The notes beneath the pieces were generated by a model. It had not been told where the DNA came from. It made no database searches and saw only the letters and a program-made list of their open reading frames with translations. From Zoroaster sp. YZ-2022 (taxonomy: Eukaryota > Echinodermata > Asteroidea > Forcipulatida > Zoroasteridae), in assembly GCA_029582265.1 (NCBI GenBank), contig CM055816.1, positions 23,895,825 through 23,959,824 of the forward strand: 64,000 nucleotides of DNA, in the 5' to 3' direction. The translations under genes were made by a program, and so were the position numbers. Below are positions 24,060 to 34,209 of the stretch, piece after piece. Each line of letters begins with the position of its first letter. Position 1 is the first letter of the stretch.

Positions 24060-25050
24060 ACATTAGTTATTATAAAACAATCATTGTTGACGGAATATCA
24101 GTCTTTCAGAACAATCGTTGAAATTAAAAGAAAATTGCCTGTACATAACGCATTGATGTTATTAATTAGCTGTAAGAGGTCATCTACAATTTAAGACATT
24201 TTCAAAGGAGAATAATGGGCGTTTTTGGATAATTTTTTTGTGTTTTCTTGAAAATGTTGAATAACAATAAACGCGCCATTTCAAGGGAGGTTAGAGGTAT
24301 GTCGAAAATGTTGGATAGCCTTAATTAAAATCAGTACTGTTGTTGAAAAAACATGGTTCGAATCATATGAAATAAACTGAGTGATAGGAACAGAATACAT
24401 ATGTTTTCTTTCATTTCTGAGTTTGTGTATAAACGAAGTCTTCTAAACTTGACCACGTGACCTGACAGATGAGGACAAACGGCGACAGGAGGTTTACAGA
24501 GACTATAGATAACTAAACCTCTCTTTGACATTATTGAAGGGACATCTAACATAACATTACAAAGGGACACTGTTTTTAACGAATCCTTTTCATTTCCAGT
24601 ATCAAATTCAGTGCACCAGAGTAATTTTGCACTAAGATTTAGACTTGATGCTGGAGAGGGAGAGGCGTTGGATATGGGAGGGGAGGTGAGGAAGGGGAAG
24701 GGGGTGAAGTTAGATTATAGAGGCGGGGGGGGGGGGATGGAGATCAAATGTCAATAACCCAATAAATATCAAAGGTTGTCTACGTCCTCCCCTCCCTTCT
24801 ATGCATTCCGAGCCAACAAAGACATCATAATTTTGACGATGTACGACAGGCACAAATAGAGGGCGCTGTTTAGAGTGGGTAAACTCTTTTCCACTTACCC
24901 ATTCTGAAAAGCACCCTCCTATATTATGTCTGCCACACCTCAAAAAGTCCAATGTGGTTACAAGGTGTTTCTACATGGTCTGACCATTATATCCTTCGTG
25001 CCCTATTTAGGAACCAGCAGTGTTAAAACCAGTGTTGGACCCCATAAATC
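24060..25050 (+). repeat. Copy B of the segment at 54,480-55,560 (and 6,650-7,690)
   Basis: The order of anchor words matches the two other copies: ACGGAATATCA, AAATTGCCTGTACATAACGC, CAAAGGAGAATAATGG, GGCGACAGGAGGTTTACAG, AGAGGGCGCTGTTTAGA and ACCAGTGTTGGA. Divergence by eye is clearly greater than between copies A and C, so this is an older duplicate. It holds no gene. Confidence 0.8.
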
Positions 25051-26040
25051 CTTGGGAGGTGGGGGGGGGGGGGGTGGTGGCTAGCATAATTATGAGGGCG
25101 CTTTGCCTCTTTCTCCAGCTCCATACACAACGATTTCCTACCATCCCCTGCCCTGCGGTTTATATGGGGGGGGGGGGGCTGTATAATAACCCCCAAACGT
25201 TTGTTTAGGTCTGAAAAAATACATATATTTGCATATTCCTCAAAATATAAATGTACAATGCAATGGATCTGCGCATGTCTCGTCCACACTCCCTTGTATA
25301 TTACGTTTAAACAAATATTTGTCCCGAGAATAGGTTGAGACGAGAAGACGGTGAACAAGGAGAAAGATCGCTCTCTATCGCCGTCGTCATTTCATCAGTT
25401 ATCAGCATCTCTCACTGTAAAACAGTACCCGGATCTAGGTAGGGAGGCAAAACGGGGTAGGCGTAGGCTCGGTAAAACATGGGGGATGGGTGATGATTAG
25501 GTGGTTTCCCCGTCTCCCCCCCCCCCTCCCACCCCAGTGTGGTACCTGTTTGAGTTTTTTTTTTCAGACCAGATACAACCGCCTATAAAGTATGCACATG
25601 CACATGCAAAACAGATTTTGGACTCTATTTTTATTATTTTCTTTAGAAAAAACATCCACAGCCGTGAATTACTGTTATGCCAACCAGTGTTACCTCTGAC
25701 TTAATTTTTTAACAACAAAGTGAAGAAAAAAACTTCACAAACAATGAAACAAAATCTACCTCCAAATCGATCTCGGTCCAAGGCGAACGTCTCTGTCACT
25801 ATACTGGGCAACTACACTAGCTATAGACGACCGGCAATCGGTGATTAATTAGATATTAATTCCTTCTTATAAACAGGGGCTGTCCTTAACACCTGTCTGT
25901 CTGCCAGGGGCAGGTTAATTTGGTATAACCTTCTAAATTCAGTTATCTGGCCAATTGGTTCAAACTTTCCGACCTGTTTTTGTCAGGCTACAAACAGTAT
26001 TATGTTGGGTTTGTCAGTTTGAAGACATGCTAATAAACCT
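25050..26040. other. Non-coding stretch with poly(G) and poly(C) tracts
   Basis: G and C runs at 25,062-25,074, 25,168-25,178 and 25,516-25,526 are the main features. No gene, RNA or transposon end was recognised. Confidence 0.4.
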
Positions 26041-26900
26041 ATAAAATTCGCGACAATAGGCTGAACCACGTCGTTGAGGGCGCCAATTATTCAATTGTTG
26101 TTTTATCCCCAATGGAACCATTATTGGCCATTTTGTATTGTTATTTTCCTCACATGCTTCTGTCATAGTCACGTATCTACAGGCGGTACTGTTATGACTG
26201 GAGCCATCACATTGTAAGGAACCTGTCTACTGGGTCAGTTGTACATGTGCCTCATTCTGATTCTCATAGACTTGTGTACAGGAAAGCAAAGATGGCTTCG
26301 GTTTATTAATTTAATAAAAGTAATTACACCTATAGGATGGAATGGAATGATTCGGTTGACAAGGGATATGGATGTGTAAGAAATATTAATATTTTCTAAA
26401 ATGTTTTGGCTAATTGATGTTTGAAATAAGCCTTGCTATAGATGCAATAAAAATCCCACCTCGCCTGCTGCTGCTGGTCGCAACTAAATCTATCAGCTAG
26501 AACAATTATGTTTCTTTTGTTTACTACTGTGGGCAATATGATCCATTATAATGTTAAAGTTCTTGTTGAATTTAAGCATGGTTAGGGATAAGCCCCATCT
26601 TATCAGTCATTCTGACATCTAGTCCTTAAATAACCGTCTGAAAATATTACAGCTCAACAACTTTGGTTTTAACTTATGATGCGTCTGCTGACAGTTGTAT
26701 AGAGAAAGTTTGGTTATAAAAATACACACCGGTATGTGATATCATTTCCAATTAAACTGACACTGCACTAATACAACTACAAACATGTCATGGATTGCTT
26801 TTATTTTCAATTGTTTGTATTTCATTTGTATAATTGCTTATGTTTGAAAGCTATATACAGAGCACACACAGCCCAGACTGTCAGTGAAACTCATTTCGAT
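26040..26900 (+). repeat. Copy B, second part (like 8,300-9,170 and 55,950-56,060)
   Basis: Begins with GAACCACGTCGTTGAGGGCG (compare GAGCCACATCGTTGAGAGCG at 56,019) and carries through CATAGACTTGTGTACAGGAAA to the TATACAGAGCACACACAG block. Non-coding. Confidence 0.75.
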
Positions 26901-28970
26901 ACTTGTTAGATATAATATTTTATAGATATAATATGTGTTAGATATAATAATTTAAGTATTCTTAAAGTATCAATTTCAGGAAAATCTCTCCGTAATATAA
27001 TGCACAGAAAATACCAATATAACATAATAACAATTAATTGATCATAATTTGCCATGGGGTGACAACTTGAGTGTATAAAAATTATAAACTTCCAAACAGC
27101 GCCACCTATTTCGCAACTTTATTTGGAACTCCACTGTGAGCGAAACAATCTAGGTCAACTTTGATCAGTACACGTTAATTGACTGCCGCAATTACAGCTG
27201 GTCTGGGTTCAAGCCACGGTCAAACTAGTGCCATATTCCAACCTTAAGCTACTGGGTAATTCAATACGTCTGCCATGTACATGTACATGGAATACGAAAA
27301 CAGGGTCAATATTGATGTCACTTTAAAAGGGAAATCCCCGGACAACATCTGGAAATATGAATATTCATAAGGATAGCTATGTGCTAGCCAATCAAACGAT
27401 TCGTTTGACATGTACATGGTTGATCGTTTGACACGCGCCACCAGCAGGCACTGTCGACCTTCCGTAGTGTAACTGTAAGCCTTTCATTCTGTTTTTACGC
27501 TGGCACAAATTTTGTAAAAGGCTTCTTCCGGTTTGAAAATTCTAGGATGACTTTTAACCCATGTTCTAACTTACGGGCAAAGCTGGGAATATATCAGGGA
27601 AAAAGACGGACTGAACACTCCGAAGAGTACGGAGCAAGTTGGTGAGTACATATACACTACGTTGTAGTCTACAGTGTGTTGTCAGAGGTAGTCGAACTAA
27701 GTCTAGAATTGTTCATGCTTTTTTCAAATGTTGTGTAATCAAATTTTAAGTCTGTGTTTACTTATGATGTATACTTGTACTACTTGTACTGCTATTATTA
27801 GCTCATGGCCACACTCTAGGGCCATTCTAAGGCGATTTTCGATCCGCTGTTTAAAATCTGTTATTCTGGGATGGCTCACTTTCATGAAAGTTTAGAAACA
27901 TTTTTTTAATTTTAAACAAAAAATTCATAAAATTTAAATTTCATCAAAATTACCGACCTCACAATAGCTTAACTAATCACAACATTTTAGATTGTATTAA
28001 TTAGCAGATTAAAAATCACACCTTTTTTGTACATGTGTGGTTAGGACCATACACTATACAGAGAGAGTCAAGTGTGTTTGACCTTGGATACAGCCTAACA
28101 CAACAGCTGTTATATAGCAGTGGTGGTTCTCGTCGTATATCCACTATACTATAAAGTACTAATACATGGAGCTGTACCTGTATAATACTGCACTAGAGTA
28201 ATGTACATGTACTACGAGGTAGTCACGTACATGTACAACTGCCATAAGCATGGCGGATGCTATGCATAACGTAAACTGCATAACTTTCCAATGCGCTAAG
28301 TTCAAATGGGGTCATGGTGTCAGATCAACTCTGTGGTCAGCATTAGCATTTCGATTTGTAGTACTAGTGCAGTCGATCATCACGCACAAGTCGTGAACAT
28401 GCACAGCAGGCAATGATCATCAACTGCGCGTGAACTTATAGTTATAGCCAGCCACAGCGATGATGTCACGGTGACTGTGTCTGGGGTATGTATGGGTCTC
28501 ATGGGACGACGTGTATGTTTTTGTTTAGCCCATCGTTTGATGTCCCCTCCCCCCTCCTCCCATCGGGCACCCAGGATCAGTCAAGTTCATGTTCACGAGC
28601 TGATTGCGACTTTGTGTCTTGGTTTATACATACACTATACAATGTATTTTTTTTTATGGGGGGGGGATATGAAGGGATTGAAGATGGACGAATTAGGGAA
28701 TAAATTTCCACTTATAAAAAACTCCTAGGCAATTACATAGGCTAGGAAACTTTACCGCGATGTTTTTCTGTCGCATGGTAGCCATTAATATATCTTTATC
28801 AAAGTACAACTACATGTACATGTATGTTTGTGTTCTTCAATACAAATACATGTAAGGCTCGAAGGAAACCAGTCTGGTCCCTTGTGTACATTGGTAGTAA
28901 CCTGACAAAGATGGGTGGATACAGTGTGATGAAGGTCTATATCAGACCATGGGATGTACTACCAAAATGT
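26900..28970. other. Non-coding stretch, nothing recognised
   Basis: Contains short tandem TTAGATATAATA motifs (26,920-26,950) and scattered TACATGTACATG palindromes. The open frame at 28,471-28,728 has no domain signature and overlaps another frame of similar length, so I do not call it a gene. Confidence 0.4.
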
Positions 28971-28980
28971 CTCTAGAGTG

Positions 28981-29219
28981 CACGGGCGTAAATCCCGGGG
29001 GATGGGGATACGGCCCCCACGTTTTGGACCGGGGGATGGTCCATAGGATCATCTCCCCAGAATTTTTCATGCGTTGAAAATTATATAGGCCTAGTTGTAA
29101 TCTGTCCTGTAGACCCAAGATTCTGAATAGTTGCCGACTGCAGAACTTCAAGCTATACCGTGCACTCAAATTTCAAAATCACCCCCCCCCCCATTTTTCA
29201 TCACGGATTTACGCCAGTG
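28981..29219. mobile_element. hAT-type MITE with perfect 8 bp target duplication
   Basis: The ends are CACGGGCGTAAATCC and GGATTTACGCCAGTG, near-perfect inverted repeats of the CAGTGGCGTA class used by hAT transposons. The flanks CTAGAGTG at 28,973-28,980 and 29,220-29,227 are identical. The element is 239 bp with no coding capacity and has G/C runs inside. It sits in a single copy of the ~104 bp repeat found in tandem at 32,842-33,158, whose uninterrupted form shows the pre-insertion site. Confidence 0.85.
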
Positions 29220-29454
29220 CTAGAGTGAGTTTCGTGCTTTTCACCGTGGTAGTCGATGAAACTCTCACAACGTGATATTTTGGACATCCTGAACATTTTG
29301 GCTGTGCCCCCTTGCAAAGGTGACACGTTTGAGAGTAACTTCGTCTCAAAGATTTGGTTGGGGCGAATAGGGTTTCATTCAATTGAATATAATTATGTTT
29401 TATATACTATATGCTAGTTATTATGTTTTATATACTATATGCTAGTTATAATAC

Positions 29455-30300
29455 AGACGTGTTATTAAAGCATATAAAACATACAATAATAATAATAATA
29501 ATAATAATAATGTGTGGATTTATATAGCGCACGTATCCACCAACTAAGTGGTGCTCAAGGCGCATTATATTATTATCCCTGCTCATAAGGCTCATAAGGC
29601 TCATAAATCATGACTGAAACCATCTCAGCTCCCTGGGGAGTATACAGCTCAATTGCTGCCATTTCTAGCGCATATAGAGCAAACCAACTCTGCCTTCACA
29701 GGTACCCATTTAACCCCTGGGTGGAGAGAAGCAATTATGATTAAGTGTCTTGCTCAAGGACACAAGTGTCACGTCCGTGATTCGAACCCACATTATGTTG
29801 CTAACACCAGAACTTGAATCCGGTAAGCTAGACCGCTCGGCCACGACACCTCATACAACATGGGGATCAAAGAGGAATCCACTCTTTCTTTTGAAAATCA
29901 CCCAAGGTTTATTATTCTTTACACATGTCAGAAAAATAAGGTCCATGTACACACAATTTCTTCTTTGTATGAAGTATTCCCATATGAAGTATTCCCATAC
30001 CTTTATTCTTCTTTTCAGCACATTTTCATCGTTTTCTTTTACATTTATAATTGTTGCCACACAAACATTTCAAAGAGATATTTCAAAGATGTTTACTTGT
30101 TATTAAAGCCTATAAAACAGACGACACAGGGGTCAGAGTGGAATCCATTCCCTTTTGAAAATCACCCAAGAAATTAAATTATAAAATGGCAATTTTTTCT
30201 CTTTGCATGGTGGAATATCGATATCGTTTCGGTTTGCGGTAACACCATGTGTTTATCTCAAGTATCGCGAAGCTGAGGTACAGTTTCTGAAAAGAACCTT
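29455..30300 (+). repeat. Dispersed repeat, two adjacent partial copies
   Basis: TGTTATTAAAGC(A/C)TATAAAAC followed by GGAATCCA(C/T)TC and GAAAATCACCCAAG occurs at 29,459-29,905 (split by a SINE) and again at 30,099-30,172. The second copy continues through GCGGTAACACCATGTG and CTGAAAAGAACC to 30,300. An inverted copy lies at 31,830-32,170. Confidence 0.7.
29487..29850 (-). mobile_element. tRNA-derived SINE
   Basis: On the minus strand the element starts GGTGTCGTGGCCGAGCGG (A box TGGCCGAGCGG) and has a B box, GGTTCGAATCA, about 60 bp on, so it derives from a tRNA of Leu/Ser type. A body with GTGTCCTTGAGCAAGACACT follows, ending in an ATT-repeat tail (29,487-29,512). The flanking CATACAA at 29,480-29,486 and 29,852-29,858 is a likely 7 bp target duplication. 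It is not a functional tRNA because the 3' half does not complete a cloverleaf. Confidence 0.8.
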
Positions 30301-30309
30301 ATCACACAA

Positions 30310-30690
30310 CTCGTATCTCAACATTCACGCAATTTGCTCTCCAGCAACATGTCACTCCTAAAGGAACCAACTTCAAAATGGAACTGGGGTGATAGGTATT
30401 TTTCTGTTGCGGCTCCGAGACTCTGGAATCATCTTCCAACTAAACTCAAATCTTGTCGTAGTATAACTAGATTTAAGTCGCTGCTTAAAACTCATCTTAT
30501 GTCATAATTCTTCAAAGATGATGTAGGCCTATTAATTGCATTGTACATGTATCTCGGTCCATACTTTTTTTCTATGCTATCATTGTATATTTTTTGTATT
30601 TATGTTTTTTCTTTGTTTCCGCGCCTTGAGCGCCCAGCAGGGTGGATATGTGCGCACTACAAATCTTTATTGTTATTAGTATTATTATGC
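30310..30690 (+). mobile_element. LINE 3' end (CR1/L2-like), 5'-truncated
   Basis: The open frame 30,355-30,507 codes the extreme C-terminus of a non-LTR reverse transcriptase: GDRYFSVAAPRLWNHLP, then SITRFKSLLKTHL and a stop. This is the typical CR1/L2-superfamily ending. The 3' UTR contains CCGCGCCTTGAGCGCC and ends in TTATT-type repeats near 30,690. Only the last ~50 codons are present. Confidence 0.8.
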
Positions 30691-31020
30691 TATCCATAAT
30701 TAGGACAGGCATAGAACAGCCAACGGGACAGGACGGCAGACTAAATAAAACTGACCAGGTTTTTCTGTCATCATCTAACGTACCGGTAATACTCAATCCT
30801 TTATTGACAATAGTACTGTTAAGTTATCTACCAGTTACTCAACTATCGATCGTATTTACATTGTTAGTCAGCACCTTGCCAGTCTTGTATGAAGTCATTA
30901 GTCGTCTGGAGTCTAGCCCACTGATCTCTATTATACTGTAGCCCCATCTTACTACAAACATTATGTATACAGGTGATCTGTGATGTATGAAGCTGTATTG
31001 GAATAACTGATGTGTGTGGA
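30690..31020. other. Non-coding stretch
   Basis: A plus-strand open frame of about 99 codons (30,642-30,941) overlaps the LINE tail and shows a hydrophobic composition without any recognisable domain. I see no other feature. Confidence 0.35.
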
Positions 31021-31024
31021 GATT

Positions 31025-31456
31025 TCAATTGCAATCTTTACGTTCTTGCCTTATGAAGAGCATGTTCCTTATCGTATTGTGAGCGTCTTTAAGGATATGT
31101 CTAGAAGGTCTACGACCGAAGTGGAAGATTCTCATCAATGACACAACTATGGAATTTAATCGCAAGGTGAGTGCGATTTCTGGCCCGAGAAATTCAGCAC
31201 ACACGTAGCCTTGGCCATATACCTTGACGAAGGCTGTTGCCGTAGTGCGCACTGCACGATATCCCCATCCCGTACCGATTTCTGGCCCGAGATATTCGGC
31301 ACATATTATTCGGTGCGCTGTCCCGGAAGTTAAACACTGTACAGCGAGATCAATAACAGTCGTGGCATGTGTATACTGATGTGCATTTCGAACTGTTTCG
31401 TACAGTAGACAGGCTAATGTATTAGGGTTTATGTGTATTGTGTGTGCATAATGCAC
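31025..31456 (-). repeat. Dispersed repeat with an internal duplication (open frame, doubtful gene)
   Basis: A 143-codon minus-strand frame is open, but the words CAE(Y/F)LGPEI occur twice in it because of an internal duplication (GATTTCTGGCCCGAGA near 31,168 and 31,279). A diverged inverted relative lies at 52,050-52,125 (GGCCAGAAATCGGTACGGGAT). I take this as repeat DNA rather than a gene. Confidence 0.45.
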
Positions 31457-31829
31457 TACACTGTGTATTATGTGTGCATAATGTACTGCACTGTGTCAAA
31501 TGATCAGATTTAACGGCTTCCTAATCCCAGTCGAGTCTGCTCTAATCAGGAAGAACTCAGTGACTGTAAATAATACCCTACGAGCATGCACTGGCCTAAC
31601 AGGGCACTATAATCCAATAGCTACTGCATATAAATAGAAGTAATAAGCCAGTGACTGCATAATACCTGCAGTTTATATTGTACCATTGAGAAAGGACTAT
31701 CTTTTTTCAATGTGGTCTTGACTACAACACTGATTCTCAGGTGCAGATTCATGTTAGGAGGGTAGGATGGACACGTGACCACGACTACAATACAAAAAGG
31801 GAACACACAGGTTTTAGAAATATGAGAAT

Positions 31830-32640
31830 AAAATAGCCATTTTACAATTAAGTTTCGTGGGTGATTTTCAGGGAGTGGATTCCACTCTGACCTCTGTGTC
31901 GTCTGTTTTGGCTTTTATAACAAGTAAACATCATCTCTTTGTAATGTTTGTGTGGTAACAGTTATAAATATAAAAACTAGAGGTTAAGCTTTTTAAAACG
32001 CTGACATGGGTTTCGGATGTATTGATAATATTGGGCACTGACGTGCCAAGTTCTTTGTTTAGTGTTAAGAAAGTTATGATATAGGTAAGACTAATTGCGG
32101 TGACACCATGTGAAATTCTCAATTGAGTAGTAATTAGTTCTGAAAAGAACTGGAGGTTACAACTCGACGTTTCGATCAGTATGCTCTGATCGTCCTCATG
32201 AGAAATTTATGATATATTGAAATAAACTGAAAAGGCGCATTAATTGTAGTCATTGTGTACAAAAGTTGCATTGTGTGTTCCTTAGGCGTCCAAGTAGTAC
32301 TAACTCGTCCAAACGTTATTTTAGCCAAGACCCGATCGACAGGACGGGTAGGTAGATGTTGAGACTGAGTGGGAGTTTTTTGGGGGGGATCGACAGTAGG
32401 TGGCAGGAGACTGATGAGGTGTTTGTTATTGTTCGAAATTGACATTATTGTTTGCAGTATTATCTGTACAGATATTACTACAATAGTACAAAATTGCAAT
32501 GAAGTGTTCGATGAAAACAAACACAGGGAACCCCCTCTGTGAACCCCCGGCTACATGTATATTGATAATTATTGGGACACCGAGTTCTTTGTTTAGTATT
32601 TACGATATATTGAAATAAACTTAAAATGCATGAACTGTAA
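31830..32640 (-). repeat. Inverted copy of the 30,050-30,300 repeat and relatives
   Basis: 31,830-31,975 is the reverse complement of 30,060-30,200 (shared CAGAGTGGAATCCA, GATGTTTACTTGTTAT). 32,095-32,170 shares GCGGTGACACCATGTG and CTGAAAAGAAC with 30,237-30,297, but in direct orientation. A degenerate hammerhead-like fold lies at 32,163-32,203. A block around 32,025-32,240 is repeated at 32,560-32,640 (AGTTCTTTGTTTAGT, then GATATATTGAAATAAACT). Confidence 0.6.
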
Positions 32641-32841
32641 TTATCATTGTACTCACAAATGTCATTGTTTATCCCCTACACGTTTGAGACAATTTGATGT
32701 GGATAAATGCAAAGGATGTAATGAATCAAGTTAATGCCCTTCCATTAAATGTGTACAACGATTCTCAAACGATTCAAACATACGAAAACAAAGAACATCG
32801 TATTGTAGAATCAACCCATGTGTACAAACCCCGTAGCCAAA

Positions 32842-33158
32842 ATGTTATTCAGGATGTCCTAAAGATCAATTTGGGTGAGTTTCATCGACTACCACGGTGA
32901 AGAGCACAATACTCACTTTCTAGAGACATTTTGGTAGTAGGTCCCATGTTATTCAGGATGTCCTAAAGATCAATTTGGGTGAGTTTCATCGACTACCACG
33001 GTGAAGAGCACAATACTCACTTTCTATAGACATTTTGGTAGTACGTCCCATGTTATTCAGGATGTCCTAAAGATCAATTTGGGTGAGTTTCATCGACTAC
33101 TACGGTGAAGAGCACAATACTCACTTTCTAGAGACATTTTGGTAGTACATCCCATGGT
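32842..33158 (+). repeat. 104 bp tandem repeat, three units
   Basis: Units start at 32,842, 32,946 and 33,050 with ATGTTATTCAGGATGTCCTA and end TTTTGGTAGTA. They differ at only a few bases. A single inverted, more diverged unit occurs at 28,960-29,290, where it carries a hAT-type MITE. Confidence 0.85.
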
Positions 33159-33159
33159 C

Positions 33160-33700
33160 TAAAAGAAAATGAAGTGTCAAAGTGCATCGAAATAAATAAA
33201 TAGACTTGAATCAATTCCACGGTGAAATTTGGAACCATGTTTCTACTTGATTTTAAAGAATTGTGTACCAGGATTAGGCGATGTAGGCATATTTAATGAT
33301 TATTTGTAGAGTTATCAAAGTAATATGTGAAAGAGCATTTACATAAGGTTCATAACCTTTATAATCCAGTAAGATTTGACAAGGACCCAGACATTTTAGT
33401 TAATAACCGAGATTTGGTGGTAAACCATTTGCATTTACTCCAACATTAGGGAAACGAGCCCAGTCTAATGTCACACTGGAGGTTATTAGCACCTTGACTG
33501 CTATCAGTTGCAACCACAGCTGATCTTCTGCTAGATAAACCTCGTATCACTGGCTAACGTTATTGGCTGACCACAGAAAGTGTCCAGTTCATAATTATGT
33601 CAGTCATTGTGTGCATTAAACCATGGAGCAATGCAAACAGTCCTTGAAGGTGTGAGTCAACCCCAACCCCCGTCCACACTAGCACCCACCTGCTGTACAT
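33160..33700. other. Non-coding stretch
   Basis: Nothing recognised on either strand. Confidence 0.35.
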
Positions 33701-34207
33701 GTACATGTAGATGAAGATATTGGCCATTTCATGTTTTATTGTACAGCATTGAATCACATTCGTATTAAGGAATTCATAGCCCTTGAAAATAATCTTTTTG
33801 GTAACAATATGGATTTGTTTTGGGAAATATTTATTTCAGGCAATATCGACTTAAAACTATACATGATGCTGGGTAACATGTATGAATTCGATAACACACT
33901 TGGAAACATTCTTGATACATCATGTAAGAATCTTTTGACCAACCTTTGGGATGAGCGTAAGATGTTGTTGAATGCTATAAATTGATGAATTAATTGACAA
34001 GTTTTCTGTTCTATCTATATGTCACGCTGCAGTTTTAGTTTTTTTCCTTTTCTTTTTTTATTCTTGTGTACTTTGTACTAGTGTTTTGTATTTTAAGTCT
34101 TAGTTTATATTTATTGTTTATGTTCTGTACTATGTTTAAGGATGCACCGTCTTTGACGCGTGCCACTGATTTGAAAGTGTAACTCCAATAAATTGATTGA
34201 TTGATTG
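33700..34207 (+). mobile_element. LINE 3' end with (TTGA)n tail
   Basis: The frame 33,716-33,985 codes GHFMFYCTALNHIRIKEF and continues to LLTNLWDERKMLLNAIN before a stop. The H-F-x-(F/Y)-x-C followed by an R about seven residues on is the terminal cysteine/histidine motif of many non-LTR reverse transcriptases. About 200 bp of 3' UTR follows, ending AATAAATTGATTGATTGATTG. The 5' part is missing. Confidence 0.65.
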
Positions 34208-34209
34208 TA

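Noticed and set aside
29750..29860. Functional tRNA gene
   Set aside because: The A and B boxes belong to a SINE with an ATT tail and target duplication; the acceptor stem does not close.
30642..30941. 99-codon hydrophobic open frame
   Set aside because: It begins inside a LINE tail and has no family signature.
31025..31456. 143-codon minus-strand gene
   Set aside because: It contains an internal DNA duplication and has a diverged relative at 52,050-52,125, so it is repeat DNA.
32411..32450. Plus-strand hammerhead candidate (CTGATGA ... GAAA)
   Set aside because: Core words are present, but the bases between them cannot form stem II and no stem III with a cleavage site follows.
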